64,000 nucleotides of DNA. Origin: Zeus faber (Eukaryota > Chordata > Actinopteri > Zeiformes > Zeidae). The DNA is taken from the NCBI GenBank assembly GCA_960531495.1, contig OY482848.1:28636708-28700707 (forward strand), in the 5' to 3' direction. The notes beneath the pieces are model-generated. The model was not told where the DNA came from. It saw only the letters and a list, made by a program, of their open reading frames with translations, and made no database searches. This document shows, piece by piece, positions 32,410-44,169 of this stretch. Within the stretch, counting starts at the first letter, position 1; each line of letters opens with the position of its first letter. The translations under genes and the position numbers were made by a program.

Positions 32410-34640
32410 CCTGATAGGAGCAGTGATCCAATCCATCACTTTTACTTTGTGGTATTGTTTTCTTCCCCTCGGGGTTCTAGGGGTCTTGCGTAGCGATAAA
32501 TTTAAAGGATATTGCCAATCCAAACACAATTTTGTCATCTACATTAATGGTATGATGAATATTTTAACATAACAACCCTGCTGCTTGACTCTTTAAACAT
32601 GGAAATAATCGGCTTTTGGGATGTGTATCATTATCATGTAAAGCTCCCTATAGTTTTGCTGATTAGAAAAATATTCAATATTGTGTTTTAATTTATGTTG
32701 CACTTCCATTTAAAATGCTGCATACAGATAACAACCTGAAGCTTTGCAGTGATTTGTATTTTGACATAAAATGATCATTTCAAGACCATTGGAACTATAA
32801 ACCATGTATTTTTAATCCCTTACTATGTTTGTATGCATTGCAAATGTAGCCTATTTATTAATATTACTTCTTGGCTTAATTTCAACAGAACGTCAATACA
32901 TGCAGCCAGGAAACATCTTGAAATTTTCCTCTGTGGCACACTTCCGTCCAATCCTAATCCATCATGTGATGGATTATGCCACTACTACACCAACTGGATA
33001 TAAATCTGATCAGACTCTGATCCACTCCCCTTCTCCACCCTTCCTTTGGGGGGAGTAGCTGGATTAATGGATGGATGGATAGGGAGTAAAGTGACAAGTG
33101 AAAAAGTGTTAATCTGGAGGCAGTGGAGCGAAGGATGATTATGATTGGAGAGGGGGATGGAGGAGAAGAATGGGGCGTGGGGGAAGACACTGACACCACC
33201 AGGGACGAAAGGGGGAGGTTTATCTTTCGTCATAACTCTGTGTATCACAGCCGATACAAAACAGACATCTCCGGGGGAGGTGGAAGAGTCGGCATGCCTG
33301 AGTTTAAGACCGTTTTTAAAATAGTCACAAGGGAAGGATAATACACCACGATAACGGTGCAATGATGTCAACGTCGACCCCCTGATACAAGTTGGTTGGA
33401 AGTTTTGTGCAAACGGTGATGAGTCAGATGTACAGTAACTATCATCTTCCCAGAAATGCTCTCTACCTGAGGGCAAAGGAAAAAACCCTTTTGACCCCTT
33501 TCTTGTAATGGGAATGAACCACCAGAGCAGGAGAGTGCAATGGGTTCAACTAGCGAGGGTTAGGGGCAATTAGACCAGTGTGTTTTGTGTGCAGGTAGCC
33601 CCAGGTTATATAAATTAATTTTACAAAATTAACATTGACTCCCCACACCAACCACCGAAGCTACTGGTTAAAATAGGTGCCAATATATGGATTTATACTG
33701 GATGTAAGGAATACAGTCTACTCTTCTACAAAATGTCTACATGTCTACTGAGATATCTGGGTTTTGAATCTGATTGTCTAACCCTTGTTTTGGTTTACGT
33801 TTGATTTTTGCAGTGACTGGGATGTTAATGATGCAACCGCTGCCTTTGAATTTGGTTTTAGCACAACTATCCAGATCACTATCAATTTTTAGACAGTTAC
33901 CCAATTTCATTTGTTTTTATGGTTGTTAAATGTTTATGTTTCTAATGTTTCTAGCATGTCATTCGATCAAATGGCAGTAAATGTACACTGTGTACATTAG
34001 CAAAAGAGTGCCTATAGCTGCCTTTATAATATCGAAATCAGTATCACCTTTTATTTTCTCTATTTAAAAAAGAAATGCAAAAATCACATATTGCACAATC
34101 ATCATCGAGGACTGAAAAACAAAAATAAGTTCTTATTACACTTATTAGTGTAATCACTACACTACATACTAGGCGGTACAATATCATATGACATTTTACA
34201 GTAGCTTTTTCACCCAGACAATGAGGAGGGGAGGTGGGTCTAGAAAAGAGAGAAGACAGATGAGGGAAGGCAGAGGGGGAAGGAGTCATCGCTAGAAAAA
34301 GGGTTTGGAAGAGGAGAGCGGCGTGGGTCCCTCAGGGTGAAAAAATGCACCAATTCTTCTCAGATCCCACAACTCGACCCCTTCAGGGGGCTGGTCTGCT
34401 CATAATGAGACTGCATGTTTAATACACTCGGAGCATCGCAGCCTAATGGAAGGGAGGAACACACACCAAGATAATACATACTGTTATGTCTGGGTCTTTG
34501 GTTCTCTTACTATTGTGATACAGCTTAAATGTCTTTTCCTTATGTTAAATGCTGTGAAAGTGTGATACGATTTTACAGCTCATTAAACTGTTCTAGCCGA
34601 GTAAAGCGCATTGAGTGGCCACAACCTGCATGGTCATCGC
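32410..34640. other. Non-coding stretch, nothing identified
   Basis: Contains a short (ATGG)n tract at about 33065-33080. No gene or terminal repeat was recognised. Confidence 0.5.
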
Positions 34641-34649
34641 ATCCATAAT

Positions 34650-34700
34650 ACTAATTAAGATAAGACTTTATTAAACGGCAGAAAGAGAATCAAGTCTAAA
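34650..34700 (-). repeat. Possible LINE 3' end
   Basis: AAGATAAGACTTTATTAAAC on the plus strand resembles the reverse of a TTTAATAAAGTCTTATCTT-type LINE tail. No body is visible. Confidence 0.35.
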
Positions 34701-34759
34701 TGTTTCTCACGTGCAATAAATAGTAGACTAATAGAGCCAGACTAATATGTATTTGATTT

Positions 34760-34798
34760 AGTCCACTCCAACGCACGCACGCACACACACGCACGTCA
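34760..34798. repeat. (ACGC)n-(CA)n short tandem repeat
   Basis: ACGCACGCACGCACACACAC followed by GCACGTCACATCACAT. Confidence 0.85.
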
Positions 34799-34850
34799 CA
34801 TCACATATAAGAACAATAAAGAGAGTGGAATAGAAAATATAGCTCCCCCT

Positions 34851-35010
34851 CGCGCCGCCAAAACAGCTCTGGGGCTGCGGGGGCTACCAGTTGTCCTTCC
34901 TTGGACACTTTTGGTAGGTACTAACCACTACATACCAGGTACACCCCACAAGATCTGCTGTTTTGGAGATGCCCTGCCCCAGTCGCCCTTGTCAAAGTCA
35001 CTCATCGATG
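34851..35010 (-). pseudogene. Tc1-like transposase N-terminal remnant, internally deleted
   Basis: On the minus strand this encodes broken pieces MSDFDKG, GISKTADLVGCTWYVVVSTY and QKC, the paired-like helix-turn-helix region of a common fish Tc1-type transposase. On the plus strand a GCCGCCAAAACAGCTCTGG segment, normally from the other end of the element, is fused directly before CCAGTTGTCCTTCCTTGGAC. Most of the catalytic domain is therefore deleted. Frameshifts are present and no terminal repeats were seen. Confidence 0.75.
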
Positions 35011-35019
35011 TACACTGTG

Positions 35020-36077
35020 TATATATTCCATTTTGGGTCAATGTCTCGAATGACGTTTAGCCAACTGAAGAACAAAATAGTTTGAAATTGTTAAAAGAGA
35101 AATGCACACAATATAAATCCTTCCAACCAGTAAGCAATGAGGAAACCACCAAAACAGTCTCAAACAGAAGTTTCAAAAAGAGGATTGTTCTCAGACCCCT
35201 AACATCTTATGTAATAATTCGGTCTCTTCTCCAATCACAGCATCCCATGAGTCCCTCCCATGATTCATGGGAAGCTGGGGGGTGCCATGGGGTTACTCTT
35301 TGCGTGGCACATATGGCCATAGAGCTTGTCTCATTTCCATCCAACCAGTCGACATAAGGCCTGCCACCCACTGACAATATGGCGCAGCCAGGGGGCAAGC
35401 ACCAAATCAGTCAACTGTATGTGGGTCTTAAAGGGCCCCGTACCTCATATGCTTCCCACAGCGATGGCAGTTTGAGGTCATTTCAGACTGGGGTGGGGGT
35501 GGGTTTAGGAGGTTCCTGCATTGTTTCTGTAGTGAATATTAATTTTGTACCAATTCAAAAGGTATCCACTTAAAAAAAATTAAACAGACATTGCAAATTC
35601 AGTTATGGTTGCAGCTTTACAGTGCACTTGCTCGTTGTTGTCGTTCCTGAGTGTGCATAACGTGCCAAATCTGTCAGCTGCCGCTTTCAGGCTGTTAGCT
35701 AGGTGAATCAGAATGGCCTAGCTGATGTGGCACGTTGTGCCCTTGTTTTATTTAAATATTTGTAGTCTGTAGTACTGTATGTTGAACGTCATTAGCCAAG
35801 TAATTTTTCATTCACCCATCCCTGAATTTGAATATAATCCAACATTAGAATATTCCCTTTTTTCAAATATTCCTAACTGTGGCCATTCCTAATTCAAATT
35901 ATTATTTTAATATCTGTCTAATAACTGGATATACAGAGGCCGAGATACAGAAAAATCAGCTAAACAGCGAGTTGGATGATGGAGGAGAGACAGAAACAGA
36001 CATGACTAGAATGAACAACAGAGAGGTAAGGACAGCATACAGGAAAGAGAGATGGAGCAGTAATTGACTGTGCGTAT
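35020..36077. other. Non-coding stretch, nothing identified
   Basis: No supported feature. Confidence 0.5.
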
Positions 36078-36085
36078 GCGTGTGT

Positions 36086-37197
36086 TAGGAATGCAACAGT
36101 ACGCCGTATGTTATCGAACCCTTCGGTAAACCCCCTACGATTTAATATGCACACGTGAACCACGGTATTTCGATATCACGGTATAAGTCAACCGGGCGTG
36201 TTGGTGCAGCGTATGGGCTGTAAGTGTCTGTAAGTGTAATGCCTTCCATTAAATACATGTAAATCCACTGTTTGAGCTCCATTGGCCAAGTCAGAAGCGC
36301 GGGGTCTTCAAATTTGCGGCCTATTTTCTTGCACAGGGCTAGGCAAGCCTTTTCAATAGAAACATCAAAACTACAGAAGTGTTTTTGTGGGAGTGCAATC
36401 AATTCAAATGTGTTTTATATGAGTCTACATTGTAGACTAGACCGAAAGCTGCTGTCGGATTTGCTTATTGATCCAGACCGGTTTTAAATAGAAAGAAAAA
36501 AGGTATACCGATGGAATATACTGTACATATGTAATACATGGAAGTAATGTAACACAGTACAAACACATCCCACTGACCAATTTCAGCAATTACAGTTGTA
36601 GCTCACATTTCAATTATACGGTGCTTAGGTACTTAGGTGTCTACCAGACAGACAATGAAGGAGACGCCGATGCAACCTCTGTCTATAGCCGAAGCCGGTT
36701 TTATTGCCTGCCTTGAGGCTTAGAACTACCTGGGGTTGAGGTGTCCAGTAGGAAAATAACCCCCGATGGATGGATGGTCATGTCCCTTTTTATTACGAAC
36801 TTCTCTTCAGACACTCTCTCCTTCCACTCGCACCAGGCACTCTGTCTCACTTCCCTCTCTCCTCTCCTTCCACACACCGACTCTCCTCCAGGAACTCGCC
36901 CCCTAGACATCTGGGCCAATTACCCATTATCCTGGACACCTCCCCTCCAATTGGATGAACTTATGCAAACTATAACAACACACCAATGAACTTGAACCCC
37001 TGCCTCCATCCTCCCCCCACAGTCACACACAGAGCGCTATACTAGTTATTTGTGGCAGACTACTATAAAAACAACTTTTACACTTTTAACTACATTTTTT
37101 TGTTTTCCTAAATATAAAGATACCGAAACCATACAGTTACCGTGGCCCAAAAACCGTGATACATACTGAACCATGGGCCCACTGTACCCTTGCATCC

Positions 37198-37200
<3 letters not shown>
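36086..37200. mobile_element. hAT-type element, 1115 bp, inserted at the edge of a GT microsatellite
   Basis: The ends are TAGGAATGCAACAGTACG and, on the other strand, TAGGGATGCAAGGGTACAGT. The flanks are GCGTGTGT (36078-36085) and GTGTGTGT (37201-37208), consistent with an 8-bp hAT duplication, though a simple-repeat target weakens this test. The interior includes a segment (GTTGGTGCAGCGTATGGGCT, TCCATTGGCCAAGTCAGAAG) related to 52690-52990 and an LTR-like insert at about 36639-37030. Confidence 0.75.
36639..37030 (-). mobile_element. Possible solo LTR inside the hAT element
   Basis: On the minus strand the segment starts TGTGTGACTGTGGGGGGAGG, contains an AATAAA signal (GGCAGGCAATAAAACCGG) and ends GTCTGTCTGGTAGACA, a TG...CA layout. 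Part of it (CATAAGTTCATC, GGAGGGGAGGTGTCCAGGAT) recurs at 53060-53110 on the plus strand. No target duplication was confirmed. Confidence 0.4.

Positions 37201-37262
<62 letters not shown>
37201..37262. repeat. (GT)30 microsatellite
   Basis: A pure GT run immediately after the hAT right end. Confidence 0.97.
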
Positions 37263-37263
<1 letters not shown>

Positions 37264-37841
37264 AGACAGTGGGAGAGGCTACTTGAGGGTGTCGTTTCCG
37301 TGTCTCCAGTGTACACGTAATGTAAATATTCAGCTGATCCGGGCAGACTTTCACTGTGCCAACAACGTTTTTGCATTTTTTTCCCCATCTATGCAGCGGT
37401 GAAAAAGAATCCATGACAAAAAGTATGCCTATTCTACTGGATCACTTGTAAAATCATTGCCATTAATATGGAGTTGCTGCATATTGCTGCAGTCACAGCT
37501 TCAAATTAGGGGAGCCATGAAGAACAAGCCCAGATCTCCTCCACTAAACATTATGGTCAGTGTTGTGTTAACTGCCAGATGGAGCAGGATTCATCACTCC
37601 AGAGTCCAATGGTGGCACGCTTAACACCACTCCAGAAAACAATTTGGCACTGCACTTGGTGCTTTGCTGTGAAAACCCATTTCATTAAGATCCCAATGAA
37701 CACTTTTGAGTCTTCAATATTTTATGAGGGGATTTTTCTGCTGGGGATTGTCAGGTTGAGAATGTGTGTGTGATGCTTGACTAGTTGTGTATTTGTATTG
37801 AGTTAATCTAAAACGCATCAAGGCAATCAGTTTCCTTAAGT

Positions 37842-39011
37842 CAGGGGTCGGCAACCTGTGGCTCTTTAGTCCCTTCTCCAGTGGCTCCCTGTGGCTTTGA
37901 CAAAAAGTTATATGGAAATAACAGTCATTAATTTTCATTTATCATTGTTGTAGGCCTAAAGTGATTTTTCCATTTTCCAATTGTAAAAGTGTGTAGCCTA
38001 TACACCGTATAAAAAAGAAAAAAAAAAGTTAACATTTCAGTCAACTAAAATGTGCATCAGGGGTTTAAGTTTTCCGAATTCTAGCTTTGATGGAATGCAG
38101 CTGCTTCGTAAGCACGACACAGGAACGTGATGAGGCAGGGTCCTCACACGTTGAGCAACCAATCAAAATAAAGTATTTGGCCCCTTACTCACGCACATGC
38201 AGACATTCCAGCCAATGGGAGAGCAGACAGCTGTGAGTGGATACTGGATAGCAGCAGCACGCGCTCTCCGGCAACGAAGTAGGTAGACTGAGGGTCTGAC
38301 CGAACAGCCACATTATTTATCCTCATATTTGAAGCTATTTCTCCGGCAAGACAGTAGCGATGGATTTCAAATCCAAAAAGAGCAAAGTCTCAGAGGAAAA
38401 TAGAGAATTAAAAGTGCGATTTGTTTGCTTTTACCGCCAACGCTGCTGGCTTACCGCTATGGTTGATCTGTGACGAGAAATAAGCAAACAAAAAAGTTAA
38501 TATAGAAAGAACATACACACTGCATTTGTTGAAAAGTATCCGGCTGGGGAAGACAGAAAGAGAGCGATTTCGGAACTGCTGCGGAAAGCAGAGCAAAAAT
38601 TTCAAGAACATAAACTGATGCAGCAAAAGCACAAATTGGTGCTAAATGGGGAGGAAATGAAGTGTTTCACGCTCAAAATGTGATGGGGGAGGACGCCCAG
38701 ACGCCCTCGCTTAATGTCCCCCGTCAATGTTCAAACAAAACCTAAGCCACTGCTCCACCAGCGGGAGCTTCCAGCCAAATAACCTGAAACATCTCCTCAG
38801 TGTCCTGCATCTCATTTGCACTTGGCTGCATTCTAAAAAACACATATTAATGAATGCTTATTTAGAGTAATGTTGATAGGCTAATTTAGACTTAATAGGC
38901 TGTGTTACCTTCATTATAAGGCTACAGGCTGTTTTGTGGCTCCAGACAGATTTTCTTCTCTTTTTTTTGCCCAAAAATGGCTCTTTTGATAGTAAAGGTT
39001 GCCGACCCCTG
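37842..39011 (+). mobile_element. hAT-type element, 1170 bp, with 8-bp target duplication and transposase remnant
   Basis: The ends are CAGGGGTCGGCAACCTGTGG and, on the other strand, CAGGGGTCGGCAACCTTTAC. The flanks are CCTTAAGT (37834-37841) and CCTTAAGG (39012-39019), an 8-bp duplication with one mismatch. Sequence TGTGGCTC or its complement lies inside each end. The interior carries a decayed start of a transposase gene at about 38360-38680, and the remaining catalytic region is deleted. Confidence 0.9.
38359..38680 (+). pseudogene. hAT transposase N-terminal remnant (zinc-finger region)
   Basis: From ATG at 38359 the frame reads MDFKSKKSKVSEENRELKVR. After frameshifts, pieces such as LPLWLICDEK-like Cys-x2-Cys text, AEKYPAGEDRKRAISELLRK-like text and KAEQKFQEHKLMQQKHK can be picked out across frames. 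This order resembles the N-terminal zinc-finger part of hAT transposases related to GTF2IRD2/ZBED5-type proteins. It stops at about 38680, well before any catalytic residues. Confidence 0.55.
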
Positions 39012-39019
39012 CCTTAAGG

Positions 39020-40480
39020 GAATTGATTAGCTGCTACAAAGTTTGTCTGACATCTGGACTAAATTAACAGTTTGTGGAATTCACTTGATTTACCGAATAA
39101 GTATAGTGTTGTACTCAATTCAAGAAAAGTATTTGCTCAAAGGATTGTAGTTGTTTAATTTTGACGGTTTCCTCAGATAATCTGAGTTGAATTAACTCGT
39201 CAGGTTTTACAGTGTATCAGATTCAACCAAATCAAGGCTGAACACCAGACAGGTTTCTTGGCAAACTGAATGTCATGAACTTGAACAGACTTGGAACTAA
39301 AGTTGTTAGTGTAGAAAACATTGTTCTGCGGCTGTTTGAGAGTAAAAATAGTACCGATTGTAGTGAACCATAAGCCTACCCAATATTTGGTTGTGCGTAA
39401 AAACATAATGTGAAAATAAAAAGGTGTCTCAAAACGTTCTCGTTTCTGCAGCACACCTGGGGCTCGGTGATCATCCTTTACTGGAAAAGCACTATCATGA
39501 AATCAGGACATTGTCATATGAGACAAAATTTGAGGTATGGCATAAAAAAAATAAAAAAAGTATGAGGTCTGAAATATTTGCCGTTTAGGGGTGAGGAAGA
39601 TATGTGAAATTCTTGCGTTAATTAATTATTTTATATTCCCCAAGGCTGACATGTTAATGAACCTTTATCATGCACACTATTATGTACAAGCAGTCTCTTG
39701 ATGCTGTGCGACGGACGTACCTTGGCACTTGAGAGACAGCTGTCAAAAATGTTGAGCAACTGTGTGAACAGGGCTTTGGATCACTGCAGTTGTGAATGTA
39801 GAAAGTGAAACAGAGGAAGTGGGATGGCAGAGAGAGAGCGGCGCCGAAACCAGCTACCTGATCCACCTCCCCACCTGGAAAACAACTGGACCCTTTCTCT
39901 CTCTCTTGCTCTCTTTCACTCGCCCCCCCCGCGCCTCTCCAGCCCCGTCTTTGGCATCGAAACACACACCGCACACACAGTGGGATACGCTTGGAACAAC
40001 AGTGTGTGTACCTATACATTTGTGTGTCTATGTGTGTGCAGAAGACCTGCTGAGTGGTCTACCAGACACACACACACACAGCGGTGGGCAGTCGAACCGC
40101 AGAAACAGTAGCAGAGGATAGTGTGTGTGTGTGTGTGGGAGTGAAGTGTTCACCATGCCGATTAAGATTGCTTCCTACTTCCTGTCAGTTTTAATACATA
40201 CACCTACGACTGTGGAACAAAACAAAAAAATCCAATATCCACTGGCTTATCTTCCTGAGCCAGCAAAAAGTAGTTCTTGGGATGATAGCTTGGCCCTTCG
40301 GTGGAGGAGGGGGTATTTATGACCTCACTTCCTGCTTCCTCTGTGCATACAGGTGACAAGAAGTGGAAACTGGGAAGTGGCCCTTAGAGCTCAACGCACT
40401 GCAAATTAAGAAAGCTAATTAAGAAAACACGCAGCAAATTCAAAACAACACAATTCAGACAAAACAATACAGACAACACA
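39020..40480. other. Non-coding stretch, nothing identified
   Basis: Short CA and GT runs at about 40064-40080 and 40121-40137. No gene is supported. Confidence 0.5.
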
Positions 40481-40489
40481 TTACAGACA

Positions 40490-40995
40490 AGGGCCTGACC
40501 GATGCCAGATTTTTGGGTCCGATGCCGATCTCGATTTTGGAGAGATTGTTTTGACCGATATTTTGTCTTGGATGGATTTACAATATCAGACCTGCCAACC
40601 TTGGGAAAATATTTTGAGTACCACAACAGTGTAACACGGTGTCTCCGTGGCATTTGAGTTACTGCAGTTAAATTACTCCATCAGTTATTCACACCGTAGC
40701 CGTCTCGTAATGAGGCTAATCACATTGTATGCGAGGTGCAGAAAGATCCCTATTCTGAATGTGCCGGAACAACCAGCAAGGAAACTGAACTGAATTTATT
40801 TATTTTTAATATTTATTTTCACAAAAATATTTATTTTTGTTAAAATTTGTTTCAGATTAAAAGCCCTCTAGTGTTTCATACACGGGTCCAGCCAAATAGG
40901 TTTTCAAGTTAATTTTGACAAGGTGCAGCTCCTTAATGTATTTTCTTTTTCCTGCAACTCTTCTCGTCGACTAACATTTGGTCGACTATTTTTGG
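40490..40995. mobile_element. hAT-like repeat fragments
   Basis: GGGCCTGACCGATGCCAGAT at the left, and at the right on the other strand TAGGGCTGCCCAAAAATAGT then CGACCAAATGTTAGTCGACG, a terminus typical of fish hAT repeats. The two ends do not look like one matched pair, so this may be a composite. Confidence 0.4.
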
Positions 40996-40999
40996 GCAG

Positions 41000-42090
41000 C
41001 CCTAAAACAAACATCCGCTTATACATATTTGTACTAGCGCTAGGGTATTGCTGGTTCATAAATCATAAATAATATCTAAAATTGATGTATCTGACGCTTG
41101 AAAGCAGCACGGTAGGATTTCCGACAGGCCTTGAATGCAGTGGTGCTACGTTTGGAAAAAAAAAAAAACAACCCGGAGCTTGGAAAACAACGCTGTTGCA
41201 GTGTTAAATGCCTCTCTAACAAACTATTAATGTTGGTGCATATTCCAGGGATGAGGAGGATCGTAAAGTGTGTGATTTCCTTTCATAAATGGACAGTTAC
41301 GTGGCTGGATTATTTGAAAGAGAGAATTGGTAAGTAAAGTAAATAATAATGATATTGAGCGGACCCCCATAGCCACAACCTGCTCATATAACAAATTGGA
41401 TGATAATATCACAAAGCGGCCGCTCCACAAACTCATCCCGCTCCGCCCACTGAGCATTCTGCAACTTCCGTTTTTTTACTAATTCCTGTTCCAAATATAG
41501 GTCTATGTGGACTAAACTTGGACCACAAAATGTCTGAAATGCCCCAAATCCAACGACACCTCATTTACTGTATGTCCGTTGGTTCGGCGGTTGCTCTGAG
41601 CCAGAAACTTTCAGCCAGAAAAATGGCAATAAGAAAAATAATAAAAATCCAAACAAAAACAATAAATAAATAATAAATCAATGGACATTTGTCTTGTCCA
41701 TATGAAACTGCAGTATTTTCCACCATTGATAATTTTATTTTTATTAATAATTGATCAGATTAAAAACTGTCAATTATTAAATTGACCGTCTGCTGAAAAA
41801 AAATATTGGACAATGTCTGACAAACTCTTTTCACAACCTCACACACAGATGATCAGTCTTATGTAAGGGCAATACTGCACTATAAATTAAAATACAGAGT
41901 GCTGTCGTGACATTGATTGATTGGTTAATTTATTTGGATTCATATCAGACTTTCAGAAAATAGTTCAATTTTCAGCTGAATGAAGCAGGGGAATAGTAAT
42001 CTGAGTTGACTGTCCATCCTCCAGAGGAGCCGTGCGGTCACACCCTCACAGCCCAGCTAGGAAGAAAAAAAGCCAACAAAGTTCTCTTAT
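41000..42090. other. Non-coding stretch, nothing identified
   Basis: AT-rich sequence with no supported feature. Confidence 0.5.
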
Positions 42091-42959
42091 TTTGGGGAAT
42101 GGTTTTTTTTATTCTCCCCCAGTGCACCAAAATCAGGGATTCTTTTTGATTTCGATACAAAGGGTCACTATGCGATTCTATACTGACTCAACCTATATTG
42201 TTGAGATTGCTTTTGATGCAATTCTATATTGATATATTAACATTTTATACATAATGAGAATTGCATTTTTTCAGTATACCACCTGATGTGCATGACTTTT
42301 CAATAGAAATTGAAACAATAGAATTTAATTGGATTTTTATTTTTATTTTTTTATTAATTTTTTTAAACCAAACCCTATTGTGCATTATAGCCAATTACCC
42401 ACCAGTGGATGCATTTTCAGTAGGATATGCATCTCTTCCTTAAACAATGATCGAATATGTATCTAGATACACGGACTACGATACGATTCAGCGATGATAC
42501 ATTTCATTATAAATTAAAATAAGCCAATTCTATAAAAATGGCATTGCTCACCTTCAAATAGATATTTCATAAAAGATCAGGGAATCCCAAGTAACAAACT
42601 GTAAATCTATAATATATTGTGATTCTGATATAGTAATATTTAATGACCCTGGATGCATTGGAGTATTGTTAATTGTCAGTTATGTGTCTTACTGCAGGCG
42701 GTCCCCAAGTCTCGGGAGAGGGAATGTGCGCCCGCGATCTGGTTGCGGGGGTCAGAAAGAGCGAGAGCGCAGAGTCGAGAAGTTGTCGGTTCAATGGCGT
42801 AGGCTATGGCCAAAACAGTAGCATGGAAGGTAACAATAAACCTCAGTGTGTAATAACAACCATGTGGCTTCTTCCGCTGTCCAGAACATTAGAATAAGCT
42901 CTGAATGGCACGTTGAGACGCAGCACAAGGCTTAGGCTGAACAGGGATTTTGAGAAAGA

Positions 42960-43510
42960 TTGAGATTTATTTTGTTTCCTTAGTTTCTTACTTGTATGGA
43001 AAATGAAAAACGTAAACCTAACTCAGAATTGGAGGGGAGTTTTTTTCTCTCCACCAGACAGCAGCGTACACGCTGCGCCGGTTGCCGTGCTGTCTGTGTT
43101 AATATCATACATCTATTTGATTTCATTAGTTTCTACTTGTATGTAACGATCATTCTAAACCCATTTAAAGGGACTGTCCTGCTCCGCCGTGGGTCAGGAC
43201 AGTGGATTGCATAATGGAGAGAGAGCAATCTGTGCGTCCTGTTCCCCCTGTCTCCAAACAAAACAAATAATTATTATTTTGAAAGTAACACGATTTGTAA
43301 CCTAAGATCAGTGAGTCTTCCACAGAAGCTTAGCTTATAGTTAAGTAGAAGTAGCAGCAAAACTTCAGTCAACCGATTCTTTACTTTAGAATTGTGCCAT
43401 CAACGTGTTTATGGTACGTTTATCGATCCAAGAATCAGTGCATCGTTGGAGTCACATCTTTAATGTTAAAACCGGTTTCCGATTCAGAACGGTGAATCGT
43501 TGCACCCTTC
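42960..43510 (+). mobile_element. hAT-like repeat, copy with TGCAACGATTCACCG terminus
   Basis: The right end, on the other strand, begins AGGGTGCAACGATTCACCGT, a common fish hAT terminus. The segment TTAGTTTCTACTTGTATGTA ... GGACAGTGGATTGCATAATG is shared with the minus strand of 55050-55340. The left end was not defined. Confidence 0.5.
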
Positions 43511-43667
43511 ATTTTTAGTGGTATGTACTGTCGTACATCAAACCCTTCGGCAGCTTGACTCAAAGTTGCCAGAAAGTTATTTTTAGGTGTCTAGACCATG
43601 CTAATATGACAAAGATTAACAAAAAATAACTCCATGATATTTGATATGGGACGCAATCACTCAAACC

Positions 43668-44155
43668 TAGGGTTGCTGTGGTTATCGGTATTAGACGGTG
43701 TTTGGGCAATTACATTACTTGCCCACAGCCTCCCAGTGTCGTATTCCTTTTTTTATTAGTTAATATAGAAATAAAATCCATTTAGTTATATTTTGCATAT
43801 CAGCGCCGACCATTTTCAAATGAAAAAAAATCGAGTTTGTAACAAATTAAGTGTGTTATCAATACTTAGTCGGGCGCTACAAATTGAAAGTGGAAGTGTC
43901 TGCTTGTGCGCGCACAGCAGAGTCACGGCACAGTCTGCTTATCACGGGAGGAGAGGAGGCTATAGGACACCATAGATCAAGTATAGATCGTGCCCTGTCT
44001 CCTTCCATCCTCCACCCTTGGGGCCCAAACATAATGGGGACACTCAGTGCGTGCCTGCACGTCCCGTTGGAAAAATTTCCGGTGTGTGTTACCGGTAACG
44101 TCGGTTTCATGAGTTTATTAACCGGTGGGAAAAATTTCCCACAGTGGCATCCCTA
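43668..44155 (+). mobile_element. hAT MITE, copy 2, complete, 488 bp
   Basis: The ends are TAGGGTTGCTGTGGTTATCG and, on the other strand, TAGGGATGCCACTGTGGGAA. The flanks are CTCAAACC (43660-43667) and CTCGAACC (44156-44163), an 8-bp duplication with one mismatch. It is the same family as the incomplete copy at 21722-22070. Confidence 0.9.
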
Positions 44156-44169
44156 CTCGAACCTCATGT

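Noticed and set aside
32985..33476. 163-codon open frame on the minus strand
   Set aside because: Low-complexity Ser/Pro/His-rich text without a recognised domain or splice context.
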